DNA from: an uncultured Pelagibacteraceae bacterium | GTDB taxonomy: Bacteria > Pseudomonadota > Alphaproteobacteria > Pelagibacterales > Pelagibacteraceae | Length of the DNA stretch: 49,075 nt | Assembly (NCBI GenBank): GCA_902583585.1 | Contig: CACHWN010000008.1 | Coordinates: 1 to 49,075 of the forward strand | Direction of reading: 5' to 3' | Shown: positions 31,266-38,182 of the stretch, one piece after another | Layout of the letters: the number at the start of each line of letters is the position of its first letter | How positions within the stretch are numbered: position 1 is the first letter of the stretch | Made by a program: the position numbers and the translations under genes | The notes under the pieces: model-generated | Databases searched by the model: none | Told to the model about the DNA's origin: nothing | What the model saw: the letters and a program-made list of their open reading frames with translations, nothing else

Positions 31266-31439
31266 ATGAAACTAAAAATACAATCAATAAAAGACTATTT
31301 TAAATCAAAAAAAGACAAAGGTTTAAAACCAGTTTTTTTTAAAAAAATAGGTGATCAAAAAACATCTAGAGATGAGATGCTAAAAAATTTGATTAAAGTA
31401 TTAGAGTCTCAAGGTTTTAAGATTAAAAATAAAAAATAA
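31266..31439 (+). CDS. Hypothetical 57-aa basic protein (cassette 3, gene 5)
   Basis: Very Lys-rich (MKLKIQSIKDYFKSKKDKG...) with a C-terminal helix DEMLKNLIKVLESQGFKIK. The clear ribosome-binding site AAAGGAG directly before the ATG at 31266 decides the start against an in-frame TTG at 31236. No family recognised; composition would allow nucleic-acid binding, but nothing specific shows it. Confidence 0.5.
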   Translation: MKLKIQSIKDYFKSKKDKGLKPVFFKKIGDQKTSRDEMLKNLIKVLESQGFKIKNKK

Positions 31440-31449
31440 ACTTTTTCAC

Positions 31450-31467
31450 TGTGCCCTATGTGTGCCC
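31450..31467 (+). repeat. Right terminal iterons of cassette 3
   Basis: TGTGCCC at 31450-31456 and 31461-31467, an 11-bp period, ending 45 bp before att copy 4. They occupy the same place as the two TGTGATC copies at the right end of cassette 2, with flanking bases conserved. Confidence 0.75.
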
Positions 31468-31512
31468 AAAGTTAAAAAAGTTGTGAATTAATAAGTGTTA
31501 ATGCCAATACGC

Positions 31513-31536
31513 AGGGGCGTTCTGTTGCCAGGTGCC
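31513..31536. repeat. att copy 4: tmRNA 3' end, the presumed attachment site
   Basis: The 3'-terminal stem-loop of the tmRNA coding piece, read on the minus strand as GGGGCACCTGGCAACAGAAC then GCCCC. This is the copy still joined to the functional tmRNA gene. Each insertion would restore it, so the host keeps a working tmRNA. Confidence 0.85.
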
Positions 31537-31770
31537 CCAAACCCCGTAACTTAATTAACTAAGTTAATTAAGCTGCAAGTGCAAATTTTTGATTTGCATT
31601 TATAAATTAGCCCGTTACGTCGGAACCATCTCGTACGAAAGAACAGCCTTTAGACACCCGTCGATCCTAATTCACCCCCGTAAGTTGTAAATGGTGGAGG
31701 TGGTGGGTACTGCCCCCACGTCCGTGATGTTTATTACGAAATTCGTTTATCGTCATAGTTGGAAAACCAA
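31513..31770 (-). ncRNA. ssrA: Two-piece (circularly permuted) tmRNA
   Basis: Read on the minus strand. The acceptor piece comes first (~31770-31692), with a GTTGG/CCAAC hairpin, CGGACGTGGG, a T arm GTGGG-GGCAGTA-CCCAC and the 3' end CACCTCCACCA. After only 12 nt (31691-31680) the coding piece starts with GGGGGTGAATTAGGATCGAC; GGGGGTG pairs with CACCTCC, restoring the tRNA-like acceptor stem. The tag frame is at 31597-31568, GCA AAT CAA AAA TTT GCA CTT GCA GCT TAA, giving ANQKFALAA after the charged alanine. A 10-bp hairpin (CTTAATTAAC/GTTAATTAAG) and a final GGGGC/GCCCC stem close it. Permuted tmRNA is typical of Alphaproteobacteria. It rescues stalled ribosomes with SmpB. Exact 5' end inferred from the promoter. 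Confidence 0.92.
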
Positions 31771-31775
31771 CTCTA

Positions 31776-31805
31776 TTAATATAAAACTCTTTTGAAGAGA
31801 TTCAA
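31776..31805 (-). promoter_or_regulatory. Possible tmRNA promoter
   Basis: On the minus strand TTGAAT (31805-31800) and TATTAA (31781-31776) are 18 bp apart. Transcription would begin near 31770, at the base of the first acceptor-piece hairpin. It lies directly before the thyX start on the other strand. Confidence 0.45.
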
Positions 31806-31818
31806 TAATTAATTCAAT

Positions 31819-32766
31819 ATGAAACTAACAAAGGAACAACAGCAAGAAATTGCAGACCAGCAGGCTCAAAAAAATCAGACTAAAAGAGTTACTTCCCCCG
31901 AACTAGAAAAAATCCTTTACGAAGCTTTTCCAGTTTTAGACCATGGTTTTGTAAGAGTCGTAGATTATATGGGAGATGATAGCTCTATTGTTCAATCAGC
32001 AAGAGTTTCATACGGAAAAGGAACCAAAAAAGTTTCTACAGATGAAGGATTAATAAAATATTTAATGAGGCACTGGCATTCAACGCCATTTGAAATGTGT
32101 GAGATTAAATATCATGTAAAACTTCCAATTTTTATTGCTCGTCAGTGGATTAGACATAGAACAGCTAATGTTAATGAATATTCAGCAAGATATTCTATTT
32201 TAGATAAAGAATTTTATATTCCTGCGAAGGATCAATTGTCTGCGCAATCAACTTCTAATCGTCAAGGCAGAGGAGATTTAATAACTGGAGAACAAGCTGA
32301 TGAAGTTTTAAAAATTTTAAAAAATGATGCCACAAGAACTTATGACAATTACGAAAAAATGCTTAATGAAAGATACGATGGTTCTACAATAGATGAAAGC
32401 AAGGCGGGTTTAGCAAGAGAACTTGCGAGAATGAATTTAACTTTAAATTCCTATACACAGTGGTATTGGAAAACTGACTTACTAAATCTTCTTAACTTTT
32501 TATTTTTAAGAGCAGATAGTCATGCTCAATATGAGATTAGAGTCTATGCCGAAACAATGCTTGATACTGTAAAAAAATGGGTACCTATAACTCATGCTGC
32601 TTTTTTAGATTATAGAGTTGGTGCAGTTCACGTGTCTGCTAAAGGTAAAAAAGTTATTCAACTTATGGCTAAAGGTGAAAATGTAAATCACGAAAGTTCA
32701 GGTCTTTCCAAAAGAGAATGGAATGAATTAATGACATCTTTTGGTTTTAAAGAAAAGATTGTTTAA
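31819..32766 (+). CDS. thyX: FAD-dependent thymidylate synthase
   Basis: Makes dTMP from dUMP using FAD and methylene-THF, the alternative to ThyA. The ThyX motif is clear: [14 protein letters not shown], beginning at residue 112. [30 protein letters not shown] is the other conserved block, with [15 protein letters not shown]. At 315 aa it is a long form. It converges with mrp, overlapping it by 20 bp at the 3' ends. Its ATG lies about 50 bp from the tmRNA start on the other strand. Confidence 0.95.
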   Translation: MKLTKEQQQEIADQQAQKNQTKRVTSPELEKILYEAFPVLDHGFVRVVDYMGDDSSIVQSARVSYGKGTKKVSTDEGLIKYLMRHWHSTPFEMCEIKYHVKLPIFIARQWIRHRTANVNEYSARYSILDKEFYIPAKDQLSAQSTSNRQGRGDLITGEQADEVLKILKNDATRTYDNYEKMLNERYDGSTIDESKAGLARELARMNLTLNSYTQWYWKTDLLNLLNFLFLRADSHAQYEIRVYAETMLDTVKKWVPITHAAFLDYRVGAVHVSAKGKKVIQLMAKGENVNHESSGLSKREWNELMTSFGFKEKIV

Positions 32767-33541
32767 TTTTCTTAGCTATATTATAAAATATTTTAGAAAC
32801 CTCATGATCTGGCTTTGTAAAAGTCAGAGGTTCACCATTATCAGCTGAAGTTCTTAAATCTTGATTTAAAGGTATTTGACCCAAGAAATCTTTATTAAAT
32901 TCATTAGCAGTATTTTCAACACCACCTTCGCCAAAAATTTTATATTCTTGACCATCATTACCTTTAAAAACACTCATGTTATCTATTAGTCCTAATATTT
33001 TTACTCCAGTTTTTTCAAACATTTGAATTCCTCTTTTCACATCTAATAAAGCAAGATCTTGAGGCGTAGAAACTATTATTGCTCCATCAATTCTAACTTC
33101 TTGTACAAAAGTTAATTGTGTATCTCCAGTTCCAGGAGGCATATCAATTATAATTACATCTCTTTCCTTCCATAAAACTTTTTGCGTCATAGTTTTAATC
33201 GCACTTATCACCATTGGACCCCTCCACATCATTGGCGTTTGTTCATCAATCAATAAACCCATAGACATACATTGAGCTCCTAACTTTTCTAGCGGTAAAA
33301 TTGATTTATTATCAGGACTTTTAGGTTTTTCATTTAAATTTAAAAGTTTAGGCAGAGATGGTCCATAAACATCTGCATCAAGTATTCCAATTTTTAATCC
33401 CAATTTTTGCAATGCAAAAGCAAGATTGACTGCTATTGTAGATTTCCCTACGCCACCTTTTGCACTTGAAACAAGTATAGTTGTTTTAGTTCCCTTAATT
33501 GGGGTTTTAATGAATTGTTTTGGAGGTGGTTTTTGGCTCAT
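32747..33541 (-). CDS. mrp: Mrp/ApbC-family P-loop ATPase (Fe-S cluster carrier)
   Basis: ParA/MinD-like ATPase thought to carry iron-sulfur clusters. It has the deviant Walker A KGGVGKS (28-34), the block [20 protein letters not shown] and the LIDNMSVF region. At 264 aa it lacks the N-terminal DUF59 domain found in longer Mrp proteins, and the Cys-x-x-Cys usually seen after the NMS motif is absent (KGNDGQEY instead), so cluster binding by that pair is not possible here. Divergent from hflK. Confidence 0.88.
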   Translation of the reverse strand: MSQKPPPKQFIKTPIKGTKTTILVSSAKGGVGKSTIAVNLAFALQKLGLKIGILDADVYGPSLPKLLNLNEKPKSPDNKSILPLEKLGAQCMSMGLLIDEQTPMMWRGPMVISAIKTMTQKVLWKERDVIIIDMPPGTGDTQLTFVQEVRIDGAIIVSTPQDLALLDVKRGIQMFEKTGVKILGLIDNMSVFKGNDGQEYKIFGEGGVENTANEFNKDFLGQIPLNQDLRTSADNGEPLTFTKPDHEVSKIFYNIAKKIKQSFL

Positions 33542-33590
33542 GTTACAATTTTTTTAAATGTTTTTAGACATTATAGCGCCCCTTCTTATC

Positions 33591-33618
33591 TTGTTTTTAG
33601 GATAAAAGTCACTATATA
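33591..33618 (+). promoter_or_regulatory. Probable hflK promoter
   Basis: TTGTTT at 33591-33596 and TATATA at 33613-33618, a 16-bp spacer. The start of transcription would be at the A of the hflK ATG or one base before. CACT...AGTG flanks the -10 as a short inverted repeat and might be an operator. No Shine-Dalgarno sequence precedes the ATG. Confidence 0.45.
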
Positions 33619-33625
33619 AAGTGTC

Positions 33626-34744
33626 ATGAGTTTCAAAGATAAGATTTTAAACAATCAATCTCCATGGGGAGCACCTCCAGGTGGTGGAGACGGTGGAAGA
33701 GGATCACCCGGTGGTAATGGATCCGGATCTAGAAGAGAACCTCCAAATATTGACGATATAATAAAAAACTTTCAAAAAACTATTAATAAGTTTTCTGGTG
33801 GAAGCTCAGGTGGCTCCCGGCCTATAATTATAGGTTTAGTAATTGTGGCCCTACTTTATATTGCAAGTGGGCTATACAGAGTATTGCCAGATGAACAAGG
33901 AGTGGTATTAAGATTTGGTAAATACGTTCATACAACTCAACCAGGTTTACACTATCACTTTCCGACTCCCTTCGAGAGAGTTTTAACGCCTAAAGTTACA
34001 AAAGTTAATCGTGTTGATGTTGGTTTTAGACCAGCAAGTGATAGCGGAAGATCATCTGGAGTTGGAAATGTTCCTGAAGAGAGCTTAATGCTAACCGGCG
34101 ATGAAAATATTGTTGATATAAACTACTCAGTTTTTTGGGTAATTAAAGATGCTCAAAAGTTTTTATTTAACATTCAAAGTCCAGTCGAAACAGTTAAAGC
34201 AGCATCAGAAACTGCAATGAGAGAAGTGATTGCCAAAAATAAAATTCAAAACATTTTGACCGAAGGAAGATCTAAGATTGAAATAGAAGTGCAAGAAATC
34301 GCACAATTAATTTTAGATGAATATGGCTCAGGGATACAACTTACTCAGGTACAAACACAACAAGCTGACCCACCTGAACAGGTAATTGATGCCTTTCGAG
34401 ATGTACAGGCCGCAAGAGCAGATAGAGAAAGATCAAAGAATGAGGCAGAGGCATACGCGAACGATGTAATACCAAGAGCTAGAGGTGAAGCAGAACAAGT
34501 ATTGCAACAAGCAGAAGCTTACAAGAAAGAAGTTGTTGCAAAAGCAGAAGGTGAAGCTAGCAGATTTTTAGCAATTTACAACGAGTATAAGAACGCCAAA
34601 CAAGTTACTCAAGAGAGAATGTATCTTGAAACAATGGAAAAAGTTTTAGCTGATATAGATAAAGTAATAATCGACAAAGAGTCTGGTTCAGGAGTAGTTC
34701 CTTATTTACCACTACCAGAATTAAAAAAAGGAAGTAATAATTAA
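33626..34744 (+). CDS. hflK: HflK, FtsH-modulating membrane protein (band 7 family)
   Basis: SPFH/band 7 protein that with HflC forms a large cage around the FtsH protease. The order is typical: Gly/Pro-rich cytoplasmic N-terminus (APPGGGDGGRG), one membrane segment at ~66-84, SPFH domain starting LPDEQGVVLRFGKY, then a long Ala/Glu-rich coiled coil (ANDVIPRARGEAEQ). 372 aa. hflC starts at the next base after the stop. Confidence 0.94.
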   Translation: MSFKDKILNNQSPWGAPPGGGDGGRGSPGGNGSGSRREPPNIDDIIKNFQKTINKFSGGSSGGSRPIIIGLVIVALLYIASGLYRVLPDEQGVVLRFGKYVHTTQPGLHYHFPTPFERVLTPKVTKVNRVDVGFRPASDSGRSSGVGNVPEESLMLTGDENIVDINYSVFWVIKDAQKFLFNIQSPVETVKAASETAMREVIAKNKIQNILTEGRSKIEIEVQEIAQLILDEYGSGIQLTQVQTQQADPPEQVIDAFRDVQAARADRERSKNEAEAYANDVIPRARGEAEQVLQQAEAYKKEVVAKAEGEASRFLAIYNEYKNAKQVTQERMYLETMEKVLADIDKVIIDKESGSGVVPYLPLPELKKGSNN

Positions 34745-35620
34745 ATGAAAGCAGTAAAATTTATAATTCCTGCAATAATACTAATTGGAGTAGTTATCTT
34801 TCAATCTTTATTTGTTGTTCAAGAAATAAGCCAAGCTATTGTGCTTCAGTTTGGTGATCCAAAAAAGATAGTAACTAAGGCAGGCTTAAACTTTAAATTA
34901 CCTTTTATTCAAAACGTAGTCTATCTGGATAAAAGAATATTAAATTTAGACAATGATCCAGAAGAGGTAATTGCAGCTGATCAAAAAAGATTAATCGTTG
35001 ATGCCTTTGCAAGATTTAAAATTGTAGATCCACTTAAGTTCTACATATCAGTAGGAAACGAGAGGGTCGCAAGATCAAGATTATCTACAATAATTAATTC
35101 AAGAATAAGAGGAGTTTTAGGAACACAAGAGCTAGCAACTTTGTTATCTACCGATAGAGCTAGACAAATGCAGATCATACAATCTCAAGTAAATGAAGAG
35201 GCTAAGAATTTTGGAATTAACATTGTTGATGTTCGAATAAAGAGAGCAGATCTCCCTCCTGCCAATAGTGAGGCTATTTACAAAAGAATGCAAACTGAAA
35301 GGGAGAGAGAAGCAAAAGAATTCAGAGCTCAAGGTGCGGAGATAGCACAAAAAATCAGATCTACAGCTGATAAAGATGTAACTGTAATTTTAGCTCAAGC
35401 AAATAAGAAATCTGAAATAATGAAAGGTGAGGGAGATGGTGAAAGAAACAAAATTTTTGCTAATGCTTTTGGAAGAGATCCTCAATTCTTTGCTTTTTAT
35501 AGAGCTATGCAGGCTTATGAGAAAGCTTTAATCGGTGGAGAAACATCACTTGTGTTATCACCTGATAGTGATTTCTTTAAATTTTTTGGAAAATCGATTA
35601 AGCCAGCTGTTAAAAGGTAA
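34745..35620 (+). CDS. hflC: HflC, partner of HflK (band 7 family)
   Basis: 291 aa: N-terminal membrane segment (5-23), SPFH domain (SQAIVLQFGDPKK, RILNLDNDPEEV, SRIRGVLGTQEL), coiled coil with TEREREAKEFRAQG and the late FFKFFGK. Forms the HflKC complex in the inner membrane. Lies between hflK and the DUF2065 gene on one transcript. Confidence 0.94.
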   Translation: MKAVKFIIPAIILIGVVIFQSLFVVQEISQAIVLQFGDPKKIVTKAGLNFKLPFIQNVVYLDKRILNLDNDPEEVIAADQKRLIVDAFARFKIVDPLKFYISVGNERVARSRLSTIINSRIRGVLGTQELATLLSTDRARQMQIIQSQVNEEAKNFGINIVDVRIKRADLPPANSEAIYKRMQTEREREAKEFRAQGAEIAQKIRSTADKDVTVILAQANKKSEIMKGEGDGERNKIFANAFGRDPQFFAFYRAMQAYEKALIGGETSLVLSPDSDFFKFFGKSIKPAVKR

Positions 35621-35635
35621 TAATTAAAAGTACTT

Positions 35636-35821
35636 GTGAATGAGTTCATTATCGCGATCGGCCTAATTTTTTTTGTGGAAGGTCTGTTTTTAGCCATCTT
35701 CCCGTCAAGAATTAAAAGCATACTGGAATTAGTAAGAAATACACCTGAGAAAAAACTTAGATTTTTAGGATTAGTATTTTTGCTTATTGGTTTTTTTATA
35801 ATTTGGTATATTAAAAGTTAA
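35636..35821 (+). CDS. DUF2065-family small membrane protein
   Basis: 61 aa from a GTG start. Two membrane helices (3-21 and 42-59) enclose IKSILELVRNTPEKKLRFLG. DUF2065 genes commonly sit next to hflC in Proteobacteria. Function unknown; the position suggests a link to HflKC/FtsH or DegP quality control. degP begins on the base after its stop. Confidence 0.8.
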   Translation: MNEFIIAIGLIFFVEGLFLAIFPSRIKSILELVRNTPEKKLRFLGLVFLLIGFFIIWYIKS

Positions 35822-37225
35822 ATGAAATTACTTAATAAAATATTACTATTTTTAATTATTTTTAATTTCTCTTTTGCTTACTCAAAACCCGTACCAGAGT
35901 CATTTGCAGATTTAGCAGATAAATTAATGCCATCTGTTGTAAATATTTCAACAACTCAAACAATTAGAACAACTACCAATCAATTTCCTTTTCAATTCCC
36001 TCCAGGATCACCTTTTGGCGAAATGTTTAAAGATTTTGAGAGACCCACTGAGAGAAAAGCTTCCTCTTTAGGATCTGGATTTATAATTAATACAAAAGGT
36101 ACAGTAGTTACAAATAATCATGTAATAGCAGGAGCTGATGATATTTTAGTTAAAGTAGGGGATAAGGAATATAAGGCTAAAGTCATAGGGGCTGATCCTT
36201 ACATGGATATTGCAGTTTTAAAAATGCAGACTAAAGATCAATTTAAACCAGTCGGCTTTGGCGATTCTGATAAAGCTAGAGTTGGAGATTGGGCGGTGGC
36301 AATTGGAAATCCTTTTGGTTTAGGAGGAACTGTAACTGCAGGAATTATTTCAGCAAGGAATAGAGATATAAATCTTACGAGATACGACGATTTCATCCAA
36401 ACTGATGCCTCAATTAATCAGGGTAATTCTGGGGGACCTCTATTTAATTTAAAAGGAGAAGTGATTGGAATTAATACTGCAATTATTGCCCCGGGTCAGT
36501 CAGGTTCTATTGGAATTGGCTTTGCAATTCCAGCGAACGCAGCTTCAAATGTAATTGATCAATTAATTAAATTTGGTGAAACAAAAAGAGGATGGTTAGG
36601 AGTAAGAATTCAAGAAGTTACTAAAGAAATAGCTGAGGTAGAAAAATTAAAAAAACCTCAGGGTGCTTTGGTTGCAAGTGTTGGAGAAAATAGTCCTGCA
36701 GATAAAGCAGGTATTAAAGCAGGAGATATAATCTTAAATTTTGATGGTAAAAAGATCGATACGATGAGAACACTTCCAAAAGTTGTTGCGTCAACGGAGG
36801 TAGGCAAAAGTGTAGAACTTAAAATTTGGAGAAACAAAAAACAAATTTCAAAAAGATTGACACTTGGAAGGCTTGAGTCATCTGAAGAATTTAGAGAAAA
36901 GAAAACAAAAGTGATAAAAAAGGTTGAGGATATCGAAAAACTCAAAATTGCAGTCAGAGATATTACTGATGAAGATATTTCTAGGAGAAATTTGAACAAA
37001 AAAACTACTGGAGTTGTTGTTACTGAAATTTCTAGTCGAAGCCCATTAAATAATCTTATAAATATTAATGATATAATTATCGAAGTTCAGAAAACCCCAG
37101 TAAAGTCGATATTAGATTTAAAAAGATTAGTAGATAAAATTTTCAAAAAAGGTGAAAAAACATTACTACTAACAGTAATCAATCAAAATAATCAAAGACG
37201 TTATCTTGGCGTTAAAATTAACTAG
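35822..37225 (+). CDS. degP: Periplasmic serine protease DegP/HtrA
   Basis: Protease/chaperone for misfolded envelope proteins. Signal peptide about 1-21; catalytic triad H100 (NNHVIAG), D129 (YMDIAV), S203 (QGNSGGPL). A first PDZ domain begins near RGWLGVRIQEV with SPADKAGIKAGDI, and a second, more diverged one spans ~375-465 (TTGVVVTEISSRSPL). 467 aa, normal. Ends 2 bp before miaA. Confidence 0.95.
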   Translation: MKLLNKILLFLIIFNFSFAYSKPVPESFADLADKLMPSVVNISTTQTIRTTTNQFPFQFPPGSPFGEMFKDFERPTERKASSLGSGFIINTKGTVVTNNHVIAGADDILVKVGDKEYKAKVIGADPYMDIAVLKMQTKDQFKPVGFGDSDKARVGDWAVAIGNPFGLGGTVTAGIISARNRDINLTRYDDFIQTDASINQGNSGGPLFNLKGEVIGINTAIIAPGQSGSIGIGFAIPANAASNVIDQLIKFGETKRGWLGVRIQEVTKEIAEVEKLKKPQGALVASVGENSPADKAGIKAGDIILNFDGKKIDTMRTLPKVVASTEVGKSVELKIWRNKKQISKRLTLGRLESSEEFREKKTKVIKKVEDIEKLKIAVRDITDEDISRRNLNKKTTGVVVTEISSRSPLNNLININDIIIEVQKTPVKSILDLKRLVDKIFKKGEKTLLLTVINQNNQRRYLGVKIN

Positions 37226-37227
37226 TC

Positions 37228-38145
37228 TTGCCTAAAAAGATAATACTCTTAGCAGGTCCAACAGCTTCAGGAAAATCTATCTTAGCAATTAAATTAGCAA
37301 GAAAACTTAATGGTGAAATTATTAATGCAGATAGTATGCAAGTTTTTAAAGAATTTAACATTTTGTCTTCTCGCCCAAATTCAAAACAAACTAAAATAAT
37401 CAAACATCATCTTTATGGAATTATTTCAGTAAAAAAACATTTTTCAGCAGGTGATTGGCTCAAGGAAGTAAAAAAAAAAATTAATATTTGTTTAAAAAAG
37501 AATAAAGTTCCAATAATAGTTGGCGGCACTGGACTATATTTTAATACAATTACAAAAGGTATTAGCAAAATTCCAAACATTGATTTAAAAACAAGAAATT
37601 ACGTAAGAAATTTGTACAAAAAAATTGGTTCAAAAAATTTTTACAAGCAACTTCTCAAGCTTGACCCAAAAATTAAAGGTAAGATACTTCCGTCTGACTC
37701 TCAAAGAATACAAAGAGCATATGAGGTTAAGCTAAAAACAAAAAAATCATTATTTGATTGGTTTAATGATACAAAATCTGATTTTTTGGATTTTGAAATC
37801 AAAAAAATTTTTATTGATATTCCTAGAGAGGTATTACTAAAAAAAATTTCTTTAAGAACGGAACAAATGTTTAAGAATAATTGTATTAAGGAGGTGAGAA
37901 GATTTAATAAACTTAAAGTAAAAAAAATCTTATCTGCCAACAAATTAATAGGAGTTAAAGAAATTAATGATTTTTTAAACAATTCAATTACCCTGAAAGA
38001 TTGTAAGGAGCTAATTAATGTAAAGACTAGACAATACGCAAAAAGACAAAATACATGGTCTAGAGGCCATATGAAGAATTGGAGCAAGCTTTATTCGAAA
38101 AATTTCTCAAATCTTTTAAAAAAATCATTAAAAGTTGTAAGCTAA
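37228..38145 (+). CDS. miaA: tRNA dimethylallyltransferase
   Basis: Adds an isopentenyl group to A37 of tRNAs reading UNN codons. P-loop AGPTASGKS (9-17), NADSMQVFKEF, the SAGDW and VGGTGLYF blocks, and the C-terminal RQYAKRQNTWSR are conserved. 305 aa. The start is a TTG at 37228, 2 bp after degP; no ATG fits the family N-terminus, so the TTG is probably real and may limit expression. Confidence 0.93.
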   Translation: MPKKIILLAGPTASGKSILAIKLARKLNGEIINADSMQVFKEFNILSSRPNSKQTKIIKHHLYGIISVKKHFSAGDWLKEVKKKINICLKKNKVPIIVGGTGLYFNTITKGISKIPNIDLKTRNYVRNLYKKIGSKNFYKQLLKLDPKIKGKILPSDSQRIQRAYEVKLKTKKSLFDWFNDTKSDFLDFEIKKIFIDIPREVLLKKISLRTEQMFKNNCIKEVRRFNKLKVKKILSANKLIGVKEINDFLNNSITLKDCKELINVKTRQYAKRQNTWSRGHMKNWSKLYSKNFSNLLKKSLKVVS

Positions 38146-38148
38146 AAC

Positions 38149-38176
38149 TTGACGCAATTCATTTCTAGGCTAGATT
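38149..38176 (+). promoter_or_regulatory. Probable ilvB promoter
   Basis: TTGACG at 38149-38154 and TAGATT at 38171-38176, a 16-bp spacer, in the 37-bp gap after miaA. Expected transcription start falls at the ilvB ATG (38183), with no Shine-Dalgarno sequence, so the message is probably leaderless. Confidence 0.5.
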
Positions 38177-38182
38177 GTATAT

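Larger units (their letters stand above)
29671..31512. mobile_element. Cassette 3: tmRNA-site element with five small genes
   Basis: 1.8 kb between att copies 3 and 4, next to the intact tmRNA. All five ORFs are on the plus strand; only one has a recognisable family (DUF2784). Terminal iterons of TGTGYCC type are at both ends, again three left and two right. Being nearest the regenerated target, it is probably the most recent arrival. Confidence 0.75.

Noticed and set aside
22818-31467. The iterons as plasmid replication origins
   Set aside because: No Rep protein or DnaA-box cluster accompanies them, and they appear paired at both ends of each cassette, which fits recombination sites better.
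22757-31536. The repeats as a CRISPR array
   Set aside because: Repeat spacing is 1.8-5 kb with genes in between, the iterons are only 7-9 bp with 2-5 bp gaps, and no cas gene is present.
22757-31536. Insertion sequences or a composite transposon
   Set aside because: No transposase, no terminal inverted repeats; the boundary repeats match a tmRNA gene end, which points to site-specific recombination.
36658-36999. Minus-strand ORF of 113 codons inside degP
   Set aside because: Antisense shadow of the PDZ region; no family resemblance or start signal.
37701-38087. Minus-strand ORF of 128 codons inside miaA
   Set aside because: Antisense shadow; it translates the conserved RQYAKRQNTWSR coding region backwards.
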